DNA of 64,000 bases. Source: a virus. The DNA lies in the IMG/VR virus record IMGVR_UViG_3300027733_000056, positions 1 through 64,000 of that record, one strand, 5' to 3'. Below are positions 8,611 to 18,273 of this stretch, piece after piece; within the stretch, counting starts at the first letter, position 1, and every line of letters begins with the position of its first letter. The translations under genes and the position numbers were made by a program. Under the pieces are notes generated by a model. It ran no database searches and was not told the origin of the DNA. It worked only from the letters and a program-made list of their open reading frames with translations.

Positions 8611-10601
8611 TAGCTATCCCCATTCGTGGCTTTAAGATTTGCAGAAACAATGACCGCATTAACAGGGTCGCTAATAGACACTTCAAACACCCGATCACGG
8701 GCCATGCCCAAACGCCGCCAAATAGCACGGTTTTTGTATCTTCCTAATTGACCAATGTTTGCCCAATATTCCCGCGACCAAGTAGAGCCTCCGTCATTAG
8801 ACCAGCGCAACATTGCTTGTGGGTTAGTTGTTGTGTCCGTGTAGGAACTTGCCACATAACTTCCTATGATAAAAGTCATCAATGGGTCAATCGTAAAAGT
8901 AGCAGTCGGCGCAATAACATACGGGCTGCCTAAGTAGTTGCTTACAGGAATTGCGTTTACAGAAAGCCCCGTCGTGCCTACGCCAGGTTGAAATTGAAGC
9001 TGTAGTTCATCAAAGTATTGACGCTGAAAGTCTGTAACCAAATGAGGCGCACGGCGCAGCCTACGAACGTTTTGTCCGTTATCGGTGTAGTTTTGTCTAT
9101 CTAGGTAATACAGTTTTCCGTTTTGATAGTCGCCAACTAGAACTAAACCTTGGAAAGAAGCGGAACAATTACTGCGGTGACGCTGGTAAGTCCCATCCGA
9201 GGCCATTGACAACCATTTATGCCACATTCCCGTTGTTAAGTCATAAGCCCAGGTTAAGTTCAAAGTCGGAAAACTTGTAACGTAAACTTCATGGCCTTCT
9301 AGCTGATAAGTGTACGAAATTGCGTCATCAATGTATTGATTTGTAAGCGTGTTTTCCACCGCATGGTTAGAAATGCGTTTAGGAATGTAGCCTTCCATTT
9401 GCATAATTTGCGCTTGGCCTCGGTTGTTGCGAGATACATAAGCAAACGAATTACCTAGACGGGCTACCGAAAACTGAGCCGCAATGCCGTGCTGGGTAGA
9501 CGTGCCTGGAATACGCTGAAATGGAAAAGGCACTGCGCCCACATCGCTCCAAACTTCCGATGATGCCTCGCCCATCAAATAGACTTCGCGGTGGTCAACA
9601 ATCAAAGCCACTAATTTATCGGGAGCGCCATCTTTTAACGCATAGCTTGTAGATGCAGAAATGGTGCTTAGTAGGTTAGACGAACCCCATTGCTGTGTGC
9701 CTGGGTTGTTGTAGACAAAGTAATTGTCCATAATGTCTACCGATGTGCCACCACTAAACGCGCCATCCGTACTAGGCAAAACGCTAAAGTTAAGACCGTA
9801 CATTGTCTGACCAACCGCAATAGTCAAAGACGAACTGATTGTGTAAGTGCCCGTACTACCCGAACCTGTACCAAATGCGGTAACAATAGTCCCTGCGGTA
9901 ACGCCTGCGCCTTGTACTGTTTGCCCAAGGTAAATAGTGCCCGAGGCTACCGCCGAAACGGTCATGGTGGTCGCCGCAACAGTTGCCGTATATCTAGCGC
10001 CGACCGCAGCAGAGGCCATAGGCTCAGCCGCCACAGTTTGGCTAAGATTGATGGTGTAAGTGCCTACGCCACCCGACCCCGACCCCAAAGCAGTAATCAC
10101 CGTTTCTGCCGTAATCCCTATCCCCGTCAAGCCTTGGTTAGCCGTAATTGTGCCGCTGCTTACGTTAGTAACCGTTAGGGTAGTTCCGCTAATAGAACCC
10201 GTAAAAACGGCATTTGCGGGGCTAGAAATGCGCCATGTGTACCGATACGCTCCGTCAACAATATAGGCATTAATGCCGTTGTCAGAGATGCCCACCCGTC
10301 CCGATGACGAATTAAGTAGGCCAACAACCGTAGCGCTTAAATTAGACGTAAAGACGTAAACATAAGACCCGCAGACAACAACCATTTGGCTACCGCCCGA
10401 CAGGGTACGCATTCCGCGAACTTCTGCGTTGTTTAAAACGGCTTGAAGCGTTATCCCTGGCGTTGGATAAAGCGCAACCACGCCACGAACACCAGGCTGC
10501 TTGAGTGGGTCAATTTCGGGAAAGAAATTAATACACTCTTGCGCGTCTTGGTAGATCGACGGTGCTTCGTATGATGGGCCGACAAAGCCAAATTCTGGCA
10601 T
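8610..10601 (-). CDS. P22 gp10-like tail / packaged-DNA stabilisation protein
   Basis: 663 residues. The N-terminus ([27 protein letters not shown]) and the C-terminal [27 protein letters not shown], then [13 protein letters not shown], are typical of the gp10-like head-completion/tail-hub family that seals the portal after packaging. Residues about 133-196 and 204-266 hold two copies of a beta-rich insert ending in GTYTIN/GTYTIS. The same module occurs in the neighbouring gp4-like gene. It lies one base from the next gene. Confidence 0.8.
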   Translation of the reverse strand: MPEFGFVGPSYEAPSIYQDAQECINFFPEIDPLKQPGVRGVVALYPTPGITLQAVLNNAEVRGMRTLSGGSQMVVVCGSYVYVFTSNLSATVVGLLNSSSGRVGISDNGINAYIVDGAYRYTWRISSPANAVFTGSISGTTLTVTNVSSGTITANQGLTGIGITAETVITALGSGSGGVGTYTINLSQTVAAEPMASAAVGARYTATVAATTMTVSAVASGTIYLGQTVQGAGVTAGTIVTAFGTGSGSTGTYTISSSLTIAVGQTMYGLNFSVLPSTDGAFSGGTSVDIMDNYFVYNNPGTQQWGSSNLLSTISASTSYALKDGAPDKLVALIVDHREVYLMGEASSEVWSDVGAVPFPFQRIPGTSTQHGIAAQFSVARLGNSFAYVSRNNRGQAQIMQMEGYIPKRISNHAVENTLTNQYIDDAISYTYQLEGHEVYVTSFPTLNLTWAYDLTTGMWHKWLSMASDGTYQRHRSNCSASFQGLVLVGDYQNGKLYYLDRQNYTDNGQNVRRLRRAPHLVTDFQRQYFDELQLQFQPGVGTTGLSVNAIPVSNYLGSPYVIAPTATFTIDPLMTFIIGSYVASSYTDTTTNPQAMLRWSNDGGSTWSREYWANIGQLGRYKNRAIWRRLGMARDRVFEVSISDPVNAVIVSANLKATNGDS

Positions 10602-10626
10602 TTTTAAACCTTAATAGCGGAAAACG

Positions 10627-11598
10627 TCACCTCAGGAAACCCCCACTCAAAATCCACCCAGCATCTTTAGACTTTCCAGTAAGCAGCGCATCTGCATACC
10701 TTGCGACCATTTGCGGGCGCATATTGGTGCGTTTGATTGTGGCTTTTGCTTCGCCTGCAAACTTTTGAATCATGCTAATTTGCACCGGACTAGCTTTGCC
10801 ATACATTGGCATTAGGCGTTCTGCTAGACACCAGCGCAGGGCGTTTACATAGCCTTGAGGGATGCGGATAATGTCATACATGGTTGTAAAACGGGCAAAA
10901 ATAGTGTCCGTAAACAAGTGCATTTCACCTTGGGATGGATTAGGCCAAACGCTAAGATTGCCCAAAGTATCGCCAGGGTTGTAGTACAAGGCTTTAGGCC
11001 ACGGGCCGTTAAGCGTCTTTAGACCGATCAAAGAATAGTCGTCTAAGGTTAGCACCGATATGGGATAGTCTAGGCCACCGCCGTAAATTGGCTGTCCATT
11101 GGACGTAGTGTTAATCCTTACAAAAGATGAATTTACCCGTAATGGCTTTTGATAGTAGGCCGTAATTGTTGTGCTTGCTACCGATTGGGAAATGTTTATT
11201 TGATACGTCCCAGCCTCTAAATTGTTGCCACCAGCCCCGCTAATGAACGACACAATGGACGTTCCTGGCGTAATTCCTGTGCCGGTTAGGGTTTGGTTTA
11301 AAGTAACAGCGCCGCTAGTAATGGCGGTTACTGTTAAAACATTGCCCGCAATTGAGCCTGTAAAACTTGCGCCTATTGACCCGCCTGGGCCTATTGTGTA
11401 TTGGGTTTGTCCGCTAACTATGGGAAAAATGATTTCCGTAAAGTTGTAGACCATCATGTCTTCGTTAGACCACTGATCTAACATATCGTTAAGCATGTCA
11501 AACGCATCTTGCGCCGCTTCGGGCGTTGGCGTTTCACCGGCCTCTAATGCGCCGATGTCCTTTAACGATCTAGAAACTATGTCGATTGGCTGTGCCAT
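10627..11598 (-). CDS. P22 gp4-like head-tail connector (tail accessory factor)
   Basis: 323 residues. The N-terminal SRSLKDIGALEAGETPTPEAAQDAFDMLNDMLDQWS is the hallmark of the gp4 tail accessory factor, which binds below the portal. Interrupting it at about residues 79-146 is a beta-rich insert (FTGSIAGNVLTVTAITSG, ending GTYQINISQSV), homologous to the two in the gp10-like protein. After the insert the connector sequence resumes (ALRWCLAERLMPMYGKASP). Overlaps its upstream neighbour by 22 nt. Confidence 0.82.
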   Translation of the reverse strand: MAQPIDIVSRSLKDIGALEAGETPTPEAAQDAFDMLNDMLDQWSNEDMMVYNFTEIIFPIVSGQTQYTIGPGGSIGASFTGSIAGNVLTVTAITSGAVTLNQTLTGTGITPGTSIVSFISGAGGNNLEAGTYQINISQSVASTTITAYYQKPLRVNSSFVRINTTSNGQPIYGGGLDYPISVLTLDDYSLIGLKTLNGPWPKALYYNPGDTLGNLSVWPNPSQGEMHLFTDTIFARFTTMYDIIRIPQGYVNALRWCLAERLMPMYGKASPVQISMIQKFAGEAKATIKRTNMRPQMVARYADALLTGKSKDAGWILSGGFLR

Positions 11599-11912
11599 TG
11601 TTGCTCCAAGGTAAACACAGGCGGTTTCCAGGGAGGCACAACAGATTTCGTCTTACCAAGAAGCGCCAATTGTTCCTCTAACCGTGATTCTATTACATTT
11701 TGCCCGTATTGGGTTGCACCTTCCTTTATCCAAGAAATCACCTGATTCTCTGTAACTTGGGCGTATGGGGTCTTTACGCTAAACTTGTCAAATTCCCAAT
11801 TTCCTTCGGTTTCAACTATGTTTTTGTCATCAGTAGCTAAAACGTGGTACTTGGCGTGCGTTATTGCCTCGCCATCCACGGAAATATCAAGAATCTTCCA
11901 AGTTGTAATCAT
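11577..11912 (-). CDS. conserved hypothetical virion-region protein
   Basis: 111 residues, soluble, starting VTTW-like (MITTWKILDISVDGEAITHAKYHV). It alternates beta-like and helical segments and ends in a Pro/Trp-rich part (VVPPWKPPVFTLEQQW). Small proteins of this type occur in podovirus structural operons, but I cannot assign a function. Coupled on both sides: ATGA with the upstream small gene and a 22-nt overlap downstream. Confidence 0.6.
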   Translation of the reverse strand: MITTWKILDISVDGEAITHAKYHVLATDDKNIVETEGNWEFDKFSVKTPYAQVTENQVISWIKEGATQYGQNVIESRLEEQLALLGKTKSVVPPWKPPVFTLEQQWHSQST

Positions 11913-12055
11913 TCCGGCTCTTTAACTTCGGCTTGTTGTTTAGCCTCTTTTTGCAAAGCCTCTACCAATTGGAAAACTTCTTGGTACGGCTTTGTGCCAA
12001 GGTAAGCCAACACGGCGTTAATCAAGTTTACGGATAGGTTTAGCTTGTCGTTCAT
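11909..12055 (-). CDS. 48-residue hypothetical protein
   Basis: A short frame, MNDKLNLSVNLINAVLAYLG, then KPYQEVFQLVEALQKEAKQQ. It fills the gap between the S74 fibre gene and the next gene exactly, overlapping both by 4 nt (ATGA at each end). This double coupling is strong evidence that it is translated. Mostly helical, no recognised domain. Confidence 0.65.
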   Translation of the reverse strand: MNDKLNLSVNLINAVLAYLGTKPYQEVFQLVEALQKEAKQQAEVKEPE

Positions 12056-13755
12056 TTTGCTTCCAGTGCCGTGATACGGGCGGTTAGGGATGTGATAAGT
12101 GCTTGCTGTTCTTGCATTGCTGCAACCAAATGCGGAATTAAAAAAGATGAATCAACAGCTTGATATACAGGTTTTCCATCAGCATCAATGGCATCTTTTT
12201 CCCCAGTTACTGCATGGGGAACAATGGCTTGTAATTCATGGGCAATGAATCCTTCAGAATATTGATTTCCTTCAATGTATTCAAAAGAACAAGGCTTTAA
12301 TTGAGAAATTAACGACAATGTGCTTGTCATTGGTTGCACATTTTGTTTTAGCCGGTAATCAGATGTAACGTTAAATGAGGTTACAGAACCACTAGAAGTA
12401 ATACTGCCAGCCGATACATAGGTTGTACCGTTGTCTGTGTAGCATTGAATATGGCTTCCAGATGTTCCGCTTACTCCGAGCGCCATATTGTTTGCACTAC
12501 GAGAAGTGATAAAACCTACGCCTCCTGTTGCAATGCCATTTACACGACTAGCAATTGGGTTTGTAACAGTACACCCCACCAGCAAGTTACCGCTGGAGTC
12601 GATACGCATACGTTCTGTGGCATTAGTCCCAAAAACTAACGGCATATTTTCATATTGATACAAGTATCCAGTAGTTGTATCTTGAATTAACTGCAAACCA
12701 TCCGTGTTTGCTACGCCAGTTGTTGAATTCTGTAACGCTAAATATGAATTGCTTGCACCGTAAACAACCAAAGGTCTTGATGGGGTAGTAGTCCCTATCC
12801 CTACGTTACCGCTGGAGTCGATACGCATACGCTCGGTATAACCACCAGTTTTAAACGTTAAAAATCCTGATGCTAAATTGTTAACAATATCGTAACTATT
12901 TGCCGCGCCTGCGTATCCTACATAGCCAACTTGACCGCTTGTATCATAAAAACTAATATAGTTATACCCTGTAGTTGTAACATCACCTGTTGACTCACTG
13001 CGTATACTTCCTAGTGCAAGACTACCTTTTATATGCAGTTTTGTAGCTGGAGAACTCGTCCCTATCCCTACGTTACCTGCGTTGTCAATTCTTACTTTTT
13101 CCGTTGGGATGTTTGTTACACCTCCCCCGTTAACACCTGTCTTAAAAGTCAGACTTCCACCAGATGAGCCGCTGTCTATCCAACCAATTGCAGCAAGTCC
13201 TGAAGTAGTATTGTTTGTGTAATACGAATTTCTAAAAAGAAGTGTTTGCTCATTAGCAGTTTGAGCGCCAACAACAATTATCTGTGCGCCATCTGCTGCT
13301 GTGTTTATTTGAAGTTTTGCTTGTGGAGATGTTTGTCCTATACCTACGTTCTGGCTTGCGTCTATATAGACAGCGTTTGTTCCTGCCGTAGAGATGCCTA
13401 CAGAGTTGGTAGCAGGCAAGTACATCCCGTTACCCGTAACAGATGTGCCGGTGGGGATTAGCTTTGTTGCCGTTGCCGTGCCGGTGGTGGCAAAGTTAGT
13501 CCCGTCAAAGGTCAAGCCCGCAGATTGGCTAAACGACCCGTAATGTATTTGGTTAGCCGTAAAAGACGTTAAACCCGTACCGCCGCCACCTATGCCTAAA
13601 GTAGCAAAAGAAAGCGTGCCGCTGCCGTTAGTCTGCAAAGCCTGGCCGCTAGTGCCGTCCGCGCTTGGCAATGTTAAATTTACCGTTGCTGCGGTGTTTG
13701 GGCCAAGCAAATTAACCGACCCGCCTAATGTTGCTTGAAAAGTTAAAGTTCCCAT
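12052..13755 (-). CDS. tail fibre with C-terminal S74 intramolecular chaperone
   Basis: 567 residues. The body has repeated IDSSGNVGIGT-type segments typical of trimeric beta-helical fibres. The last 100 or so residues (DYRLKQNVQPM, then FIAHELQAIVPHAV, then DSSFLIPHLVAAMQ and a terminal coiled coil) are the peptidase S74 chaperone domain, which helps trimer folding and then cleaves itself off. In the family the cleavage Ser lies just before the DYRLK-type motif; here the SDYRLK order fits. Likely a receptor-binding fibre. Confidence 0.88.
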   Translation of the reverse strand: MGTLTFQATLGGSVNLLGPNTAATVNLTLPSADGTSGQALQTNGSGTLSFATLGIGGGGTGLTSFTANQIHYGSFSQSAGLTFDGTNFATTGTATATKLIPTGTSVTGNGMYLPATNSVGISTAGTNAVYIDASQNVGIGQTSPQAKLQINTAADGAQIIVVGAQTANEQTLLFRNSYYTNNTTSGLAAIGWIDSGSSGGSLTFKTGVNGGGVTNIPTEKVRIDNAGNVGIGTSSPATKLHIKGSLALGSIRSESTGDVTTTGYNYISFYDTSGQVGYVGYAGAANSYDIVNNLASGFLTFKTGGYTERMRIDSSGNVGIGTTTPSRPLVVYGASNSYLALQNSTTGVANTDGLQLIQDTTTGYLYQYENMPLVFGTNATERMRIDSSGNLLVGCTVTNPIASRVNGIATGGVGFITSRSANNMALGVSGTSGSHIQCYTDNGTTYVSAGSITSSGSVTSFNVTSDYRLKQNVQPMTSTLSLISQLKPCSFEYIEGNQYSEGFIAHELQAIVPHAVTGEKDAIDADGKPVYQAVDSSFLIPHLVAAMQEQQALITSLTARITALEAK

Positions 13756-13764
13756 GATGCTTCC

Positions 13765-15798
13765 TTATGGTGCAATTATAAGTTGCGAGGCCCGTAATGC
13801 GCCTGTAGATGGCGTAAAACTAAGTTTAGTTGACGTTGTTTTTACAGGAAGATTTCCAGTATTTGCAGTTACCCAAGTGGGATAAACAGCCGTTGCGGTT
13901 GTTGTGTCTTCCGTAATTCCAACGTTTACTGCATTAACGTTTGTAAGGCTTGCGCCCGAGCCGCTAAACACGGTTGCCGACAATGTGCCCGTAGAAGGTA
14001 CATATTGGTATTTAGTAGAACTGGTGTACTCGGTAGATAACGTTCCGCTTGTGACCGCCGCAAAAAGTGGGTATCGCGTGGATGCGGTAGTTGTATCGTC
14101 CGTGACCGTGATTGCCGCCGTAGGGGTTGTCCAACTAGGAGCGCCCGAAGCGTTAGACGTTAAGACTTGCCCAGAAGTGCCCGCCGCAGTAAACGCATAA
14201 TCTGTACCCGTGCCATACGCCACCGTGCCCGCAGTTGGAGTCGCTGTGCCATTTGTGCCCCCGTTTGCAATTGGTAGCGTTCCCGTCACGCCAGTGGTTA
14301 AAGGCAAACCCGTAGCACTAGTTAATACAAGGGCTGTTGGAGTGCCCAAAGCAGGCGTTACCAATGTGGGGCTGGTAGACAATACAACCGAGCCTGTTCC
14401 CGTGCTACTTGTTACCCCCGTTCCACCCGATGCCACGGGCAAAGTGCCGGTGGTCAATGCCGAAGTTGACGTAGCGTAAACCGCGCCGCCCGATGTAAAT
14501 GTGGTTAACCCCGTGCCGCCGTTGCTTGTATTAAGCGTGCCCGCTAAAGTAACCACGCCATTAGTAGCTGAACTAGGGGTAAACCCTGTAGTGCCTGCGC
14601 TAAAACTTGTTACCGCAATGCTTGAAGTGGATGCCCACGAAGGTAAACCAACCGATACCGTAAGCACTTGGCCCGTTGAGCCGATGCCCAACATGGCAGT
14701 CGTAGCCGATGCGGATTGATAAGGAAGTGACCCCGCTACGCCGCCAGCAAGGTTTGTTGATGTTACTGCGGTAGTTGCCGAACCCGCCGTTGTAGCTGAA
14801 GTCGCGGTAGCCGCATTTCCACCAATAGACAAACCGCTTGCCGTGCCCGTTAAACCCGTGCCAGGGCCGCTAAACTGAGTCGATGCGGTGATAGTGCTAC
14901 CACCAACCGTAGAGCCGCTAATCGGCGTTCCTGTGATTGTGCCGCCCGTGATTGCTACGCTGTTTGCGTTCTGGGTGGACATTGTGCCCAAGCCCGTGAC
15001 TTGCGTATTTGCAATTGCAATGTTTGTATCTGCCAATGACGTTAACTGGCCTTGCGCGTTTACCGTTGCCGTAAGTGTTTTTGAAGCAGAACCATAAGAA
15101 GCCGCTGTAACTCCAGTATTGGTAATGGAAAAAGTGTTTCCAGTAAGGGTTAACCCTGTTCCTGCGGTGTATGAACCAGCAGCATTAAATTGCGTCCATG
15201 TTATTGCGGTAATGTCAATCGTGCCAATTTTTGTGGAAGTGCAAACCCATCCGGTTGTGGCCTGCGTCCCATAAAGGACAAGGGTATAAGCGCCTTGAAC
15301 TTCTGCCCATGTATCCATTTGCGGGGAACGTGTCCACGCCGTTGCGGATACAACATAAATTCCATTTTCAGCGGCAGCAGTTTGATTTTTTACTAAAACA
15401 TAGTCGCCAGCAATAACGGAAACCGTATCAATTGTTTGAAGCCCCGACAACGTGATATTTACGGTTGTACCCGCTTGGCAAGCGCTTTTGGGGTTTAACC
15501 CTTGAACAATTGCATCAGCGTATGCTTTATTGACAATATCGTTTGCGCTTGATGGGGCGGTTGAAATTGTGCCCGTTGTGGTCGCAATGTTTGTAAAAAC
15601 ACCCGTGGACGGGGTTGTAGCGCCGATTGTCGTGCTGTCAATCGTGCTGCTTGTTATGTGCAGACCCGACTGATTTGGGTTAATTGTTGCCGTAAATGGC
15701 TGACCCTGCCCGATAAACGTCTGGAACGTATTGTCCAAATTAAACAATGCCTGTACAGGCAGGATGTTTTGGTCTATCGTTTTGGCAGGGTCAGTCAT
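13765..15798 (-). CDS. long repetitive tail fibre protein
   Basis: 677 residues, nearly all Gly/Thr/Ser/Val. It has repeated fibre motifs such as SGGTGVTSSTGTGSVVLSTS, PTLVTPALGTPTALVL and TTGVTGTLPIANGGT. These are common in fibres of many phages and form stacked beta structure. The N-terminus (residues 1-100) is less repetitive and would attach to the virion. It ends 10 nt before the S74 fibre gene, and the two may assemble on the same appendage (inference). Confidence 0.82.
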   Translation of the reverse strand: MTDPAKTIDQNILPVQALFNLDNTFQTFIGQGQPFTATINPNQSGLHITSSTIDSTTIGATTPSTGVFTNIATTTGTISTAPSSANDIVNKAYADAIVQGLNPKSACQAGTTVNITLSGLQTIDTVSVIAGDYVLVKNQTAAAENGIYVVSATAWTRSPQMDTWAEVQGAYTLVLYGTQATTGWVCTSTKIGTIDITAITWTQFNAAGSYTAGTGLTLTGNTFSITNTGVTAASYGSASKTLTATVNAQGQLTSLADTNIAIANTQVTGLGTMSTQNANSVAITGGTITGTPISGSTVGGSTITASTQFSGPGTGLTGTASGLSIGGNAATATSATTAGSATTAVTSTNLAGGVAGSLPYQSASATTAMLGIGSTGQVLTVSVGLPSWASTSSIAVTSFSAGTTGFTPSSATNGVVTLAGTLNTSNGGTGLTTFTSGGAVYATSTSALTTGTLPVASGGTGVTSSTGTGSVVLSTSPTLVTPALGTPTALVLTSATGLPLTTGVTGTLPIANGGTNGTATPTAGTVAYGTGTDYAFTAAGTSGQVLTSNASGAPSWTTPTAAITVTDDTTTASTRYPLFAAVTSGTLSTEYTSSTKYQYVPSTGTLSATVFSGSGASLTNVNAVNVGITEDTTTATAVYPTWVTANTGNLPVKTTSTKLSFTPSTGALRASQLIIAP

Positions 15799-15799
15799 A

Positions 15800-16144
15800 T
15801 TAGCTTTGATCGCCTACAGGGGTTACATAAACCAATGAAGGGCCAGCCGCTGCACCAATCATGCGAACATAAAAGGGAATAGTTGGGCAAGCCAAAACAA
15901 TGGGAACAGTCATTGCCGCTGGAAGCAAAAAGTCACCAGGTGTACCAGACACCGGCAACACAGCAGCACCTACGTTAGCATCCCCCATTTTGACCGCAAC
16001 GGCGACAGCGCCGGTGTTTAAAAACGCCGCAAAGTTTACTTGGTCGTTCGTTTGGTCTTCAACAATGGTAGCCGTAGTAGATGATGCTGTCACAGAAATA
16101 GCGATTGTTTTACCCGCTAGTCGTAGGACAGTCGTGTTTGCCAT
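15800..16144 (-). CDS. small beta-rich virion protein
   Basis: 114 residues from ATG 16144; a longer open frame upstream overlaps the preceding gene and has no ribosome site. It is Ala/Val/Thr-rich (TTVLRLAGKTIAISVTASSTTATIVEDQ) with a predicted all-beta character. It lies between two other small beta-rich proteins and the fibre genes, downstream of the coat gene. A capsid decoration or fibre-anchor role is possible; not recognised. Confidence 0.6.
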   Translation of the reverse strand: MANTTVLRLAGKTIAISVTASSTTATIVEDQTNDQVNFAAFLNTGAVAVAVKMGDANVGAAVLPVSGTPGDFLLPAAMTVPIVLACPTIPFYVRMIGAAAGPSLVYVTPVGDQS

Positions 16145-16145
16145 A

Positions 16146-16472
16146 TTAAACAGCCGTAACGGGCAATGGGCCTTCAGCACGAACGATTTGAATGGTATAT
16201 GCGCCTTGTGCTGGTGTAGCACTTGCCGCAGTTGCATTCAAAAATTGTAAAGACAACACATTAGCCGTGTAGCAATCAGCTTCGCCTGGAATAATACCAG
16301 CAGTTTGTACTGCAACCGCACCAAAAACTTTAATAAAATCGGTGGTTTGAAGTCCAGGAACGGTAAACGTCTGCACCGCGCTAGTGTAAGAAGCAACAGC
16401 GGCAGGCGCAAGAACAGGGGCTATGTAAAAAGTTTCGTGGGAGTTTCCACGGGTAACAGTCGTAGATGACAT
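16146..16472 (-). CDS. small beta-rich virion protein
   Basis: 108 residues, beginning MSSTTVTRGNSHETFYIAP, with hydrophobic beta-type segments and no Lys or Trp cluster. AAGGA lies a suitable distance before the ATG. It is the first gene after a strong hairpin terminator that separates it from the coat-proximal genes, so it may be transcribed from read-through or its own promoter. Decoration-like role inferred only. Confidence 0.6.
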   Translation of the reverse strand: MSSTTVTRGNSHETFYIAPVLAPAAVASYTSAVQTFTVPGLQTTDFIKVFGAVAVQTAGIIPGEADCYTANVLSLQFLNATAASATPAQGAYTIQIVRAEGPLPVTAV

Positions 16473-16504
16473 GGTGAATTCCTTTTAGAAGGTGTTTAAA
16501 TTGT

Positions 16505-16541
16505 AACGAAAAAAGGCCACCCCTTTTCAGAGATGGCCTCT
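16505..16541 (-). terminator. rho-independent terminator downstream of coat genes
   Basis: On the minus strand, AGGCCA (16,534-16,539) pairs with TGGCCT (16,514-16,519) around a 14-nt loop. A run of T residues follows. It lies in the only noticeable gap of the late operon, just after the 147-residue protein gene, and would reduce transcription from the abundant coat genes into the fibre genes. Confidence 0.75.
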
Positions 16542-16556
16542 TTCGCTTACATCAGT

Positions 16557-17000
16557 TTAGAACGGTACGCTAAAGTCGTAGCCGTAAACATATACGTCAA
16601 ACGTAGCGCCAGTGACGACAGTTGTCAGTCCAGCGGTTACGTTCAAGTACAGGTTTTGCACGGTGTTAGCGGTAGTTGATGCAGTAGGAGCAACCAGCGA
16701 CACGCCTTGAGGGGTACTCAAGTTAGCGGCAGTGATTGCGCCGTACAGACTAGAACCACCCGAAGTAGCAGCAATGCCCATTGCCAATCCGGTAGGAGTG
16801 ACAGAAGCACCTGCGTTATTCAGATTGGTAACAATCAGACTTTGCAACAAATACACAGCGGAGTTAACCACTTGGATAGCATAATTGCCGGTAGTGTTTG
16901 CATTCACGTTTTTAATCGTGCCTACAAGACGCAAGGTTGTGCCGGTAGTAGCGCCTTGGGGATGAGCAGAAATGGTTACTGCTGGGCCTGGATTTGCCAT
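16557..17000 (-). CDS. putative capsid decoration or head protein
   Basis: 147 residues, Thr/Ala/Val-rich and beta-type (ANPGPAVTISAHPQGATTGT, ending FDVYVYGYDFSVPF), with a good AAGGAA ribosome site. It lies directly downstream of the coat gene and upstream of the terminator. It is probably made in high amounts with the coat protein. Decoration or head-fibre role is inferred from position; family not recognised. Confidence 0.6.
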   Translation of the reverse strand: MANPGPAVTISAHPQGATTGTTLRLVGTIKNVNANTTGNYAIQVVNSAVYLLQSLIVTNLNNAGASVTPTGLAMGIAATSGGSSLYGAITAANLSTPQGVSLVAPTASTTANTVQNLYLNVTAGLTTVVTGATFDVYVYGYDFSVPF

Positions 17001-17018
17001 GATAAGTTCCTTTATTGA

Positions 17019-18251
17019 TTAAGCTGCAATACGGCAAGCCAACTCAGGGTAGAGTGGAGCCCAACCATACAAGACATCAAGACGGGTAGGAATCGAGTCG
17101 TTATTAATGGTGTACTGACGCACAACACGCATAGACAAACCAATTTCCTTATCGCTTGCACGACCAGCAAAGTGCACACCATCCGGCAATTCCAAATCAG
17201 CGACTGCAAGCGTAAACGCATTGCGGTGCATCATCATATTTTGCGGAGAAGACACGCCGGTGTTGTTAAACGCCGTAATGTTTTGTGAACCGCTAGAAGT
17301 GATAACAACGTTCTGGAATTGACCAGCAGTAATAATTGCTGGAGAAATTTGAACGCTAGTAGCGCCAGTGCCGACAGAAGTGGTGGACAGAACTACGAAG
17401 TTACGCAGCTTGCCATACGACTGACGATTCTGTGGGTTAGCACCAAACACACCAGGAATAGTGAACACATCACCAGCATTCAAAGTAGAAGCCGAAGAAG
17501 CTGCCATCGACACGGTGCTGCTATATGCCCAGCCGGAAGTGAGGAAGCCGGTTGCCGTAGTTACGTTGATCGCAATAGTATTAGCGCTCCACGAACCAAA
17601 GGTTTGGCTTACCACGTTCTGGTCAAGTTTCCAGTTAACGCCAGCGGAATCACGACCCATCAAGCCCTTGCGATACTGTTCGCCGATAGCTTCTTGGGGC
17701 ACAAATAGACCCTTGAGGCTGTCAACAATAGTTGCAGAGGTAAACGGCTCAATAATGCAAGAACGGCGACCATCGCGCGGAGCGCCTTCGCTGTCCATGT
17801 AAGCACCAGCAGTCAGATAAGTAATCAGACCAGTGGGAGGCGTACCAGCAGTACCGACGATATTGGCGGTATTGAGGTTAGCCATAACCATACCATCGCG
17901 GTCAATCTTATTAGCGATTGCAGCGACAGCGGGCTTTAGAACACGGTCAGAGAACATATCCAAAGACAGAGCCAAGTCCTGAGTGGTGAACTGGGTATCA
18001 ACGTGAAACTGCGTGGACAGGGTAACTGGCACACTAGTTTCGTTAAAATCTTCAACATTCAGCGCAGGGCCGGTAGTACCAATAAAACGACCAGGCTTAC
18101 GGACGTTAACGGTGTTACCAATCTTTGCACCAACTACGGCGAACTGATCGTCATAGTTACGGTCTACTTCCGAAGTGAAAGTAAGCTCATTCTCCAAGAC
18201 CATCAGCGCTTCGTTGGTGATCTTGGAAATAGTTAGCAAATTATTTGCCAT
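17019..18251 (-). CDS. major capsid protein, P22 coat-like
   Basis: 410 residues. The start ANNLLTISKITNEALMVLENELTFTSEVDR and the following VRKPGRF, then SVPVTLSTQFHVDTQFT, match P22 gp5-type coat proteins (HK97 fold with an inserted domain). Normal family length is about 400-430. A strong AAGGAA ribosome site precedes the ATG. It sits directly after the scaffold gene as in P22-like phages. Confidence 0.9.
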   Translation of the reverse strand: MANNLLTISKITNEALMVLENELTFTSEVDRNYDDQFAVVGAKIGNTVNVRKPGRFIGTTGPALNVEDFNETSVPVTLSTQFHVDTQFTTQDLALSLDMFSDRVLKPAVAAIANKIDRDGMVMANLNTANIVGTAGTPPTGLITYLTAGAYMDSEGAPRDGRRSCIIEPFTSATIVDSLKGLFVPQEAIGEQYRKGLMGRDSAGVNWKLDQNVVSQTFGSWSANTIAINVTTATGFLTSGWAYSSTVSMAASSASTLNAGDVFTIPGVFGANPQNRQSYGKLRNFVVLSTTSVGTGATSVQISPAIITAGQFQNVVITSSGSQNITAFNNTGVSSPQNMMMHRNAFTLAVADLELPDGVHFAGRASDKEIGLSMRVVRQYTINNDSIPTRLDVLYGWAPLYPELACRIAA

Positions 18252-18273
18252 GATTTTTCCTTAAATATAAAAA

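Noticed and set aside
13904-15097. Several Val/Pro-rich plus-strand frames opposite the fibre gene
   Set aside because: They are antisense to Thr/Gly-rich repeats and have no ribosome sites. Composition is fully explained by the fibre codons.
2412-15798. Possible diversity-generating retroelement linked to the tail fibres
   Set aside because: No reverse transcriptase frame and no template/variable repeat pair were seen, and the repetitive fibre segments are ordinary beta-helical repeats.
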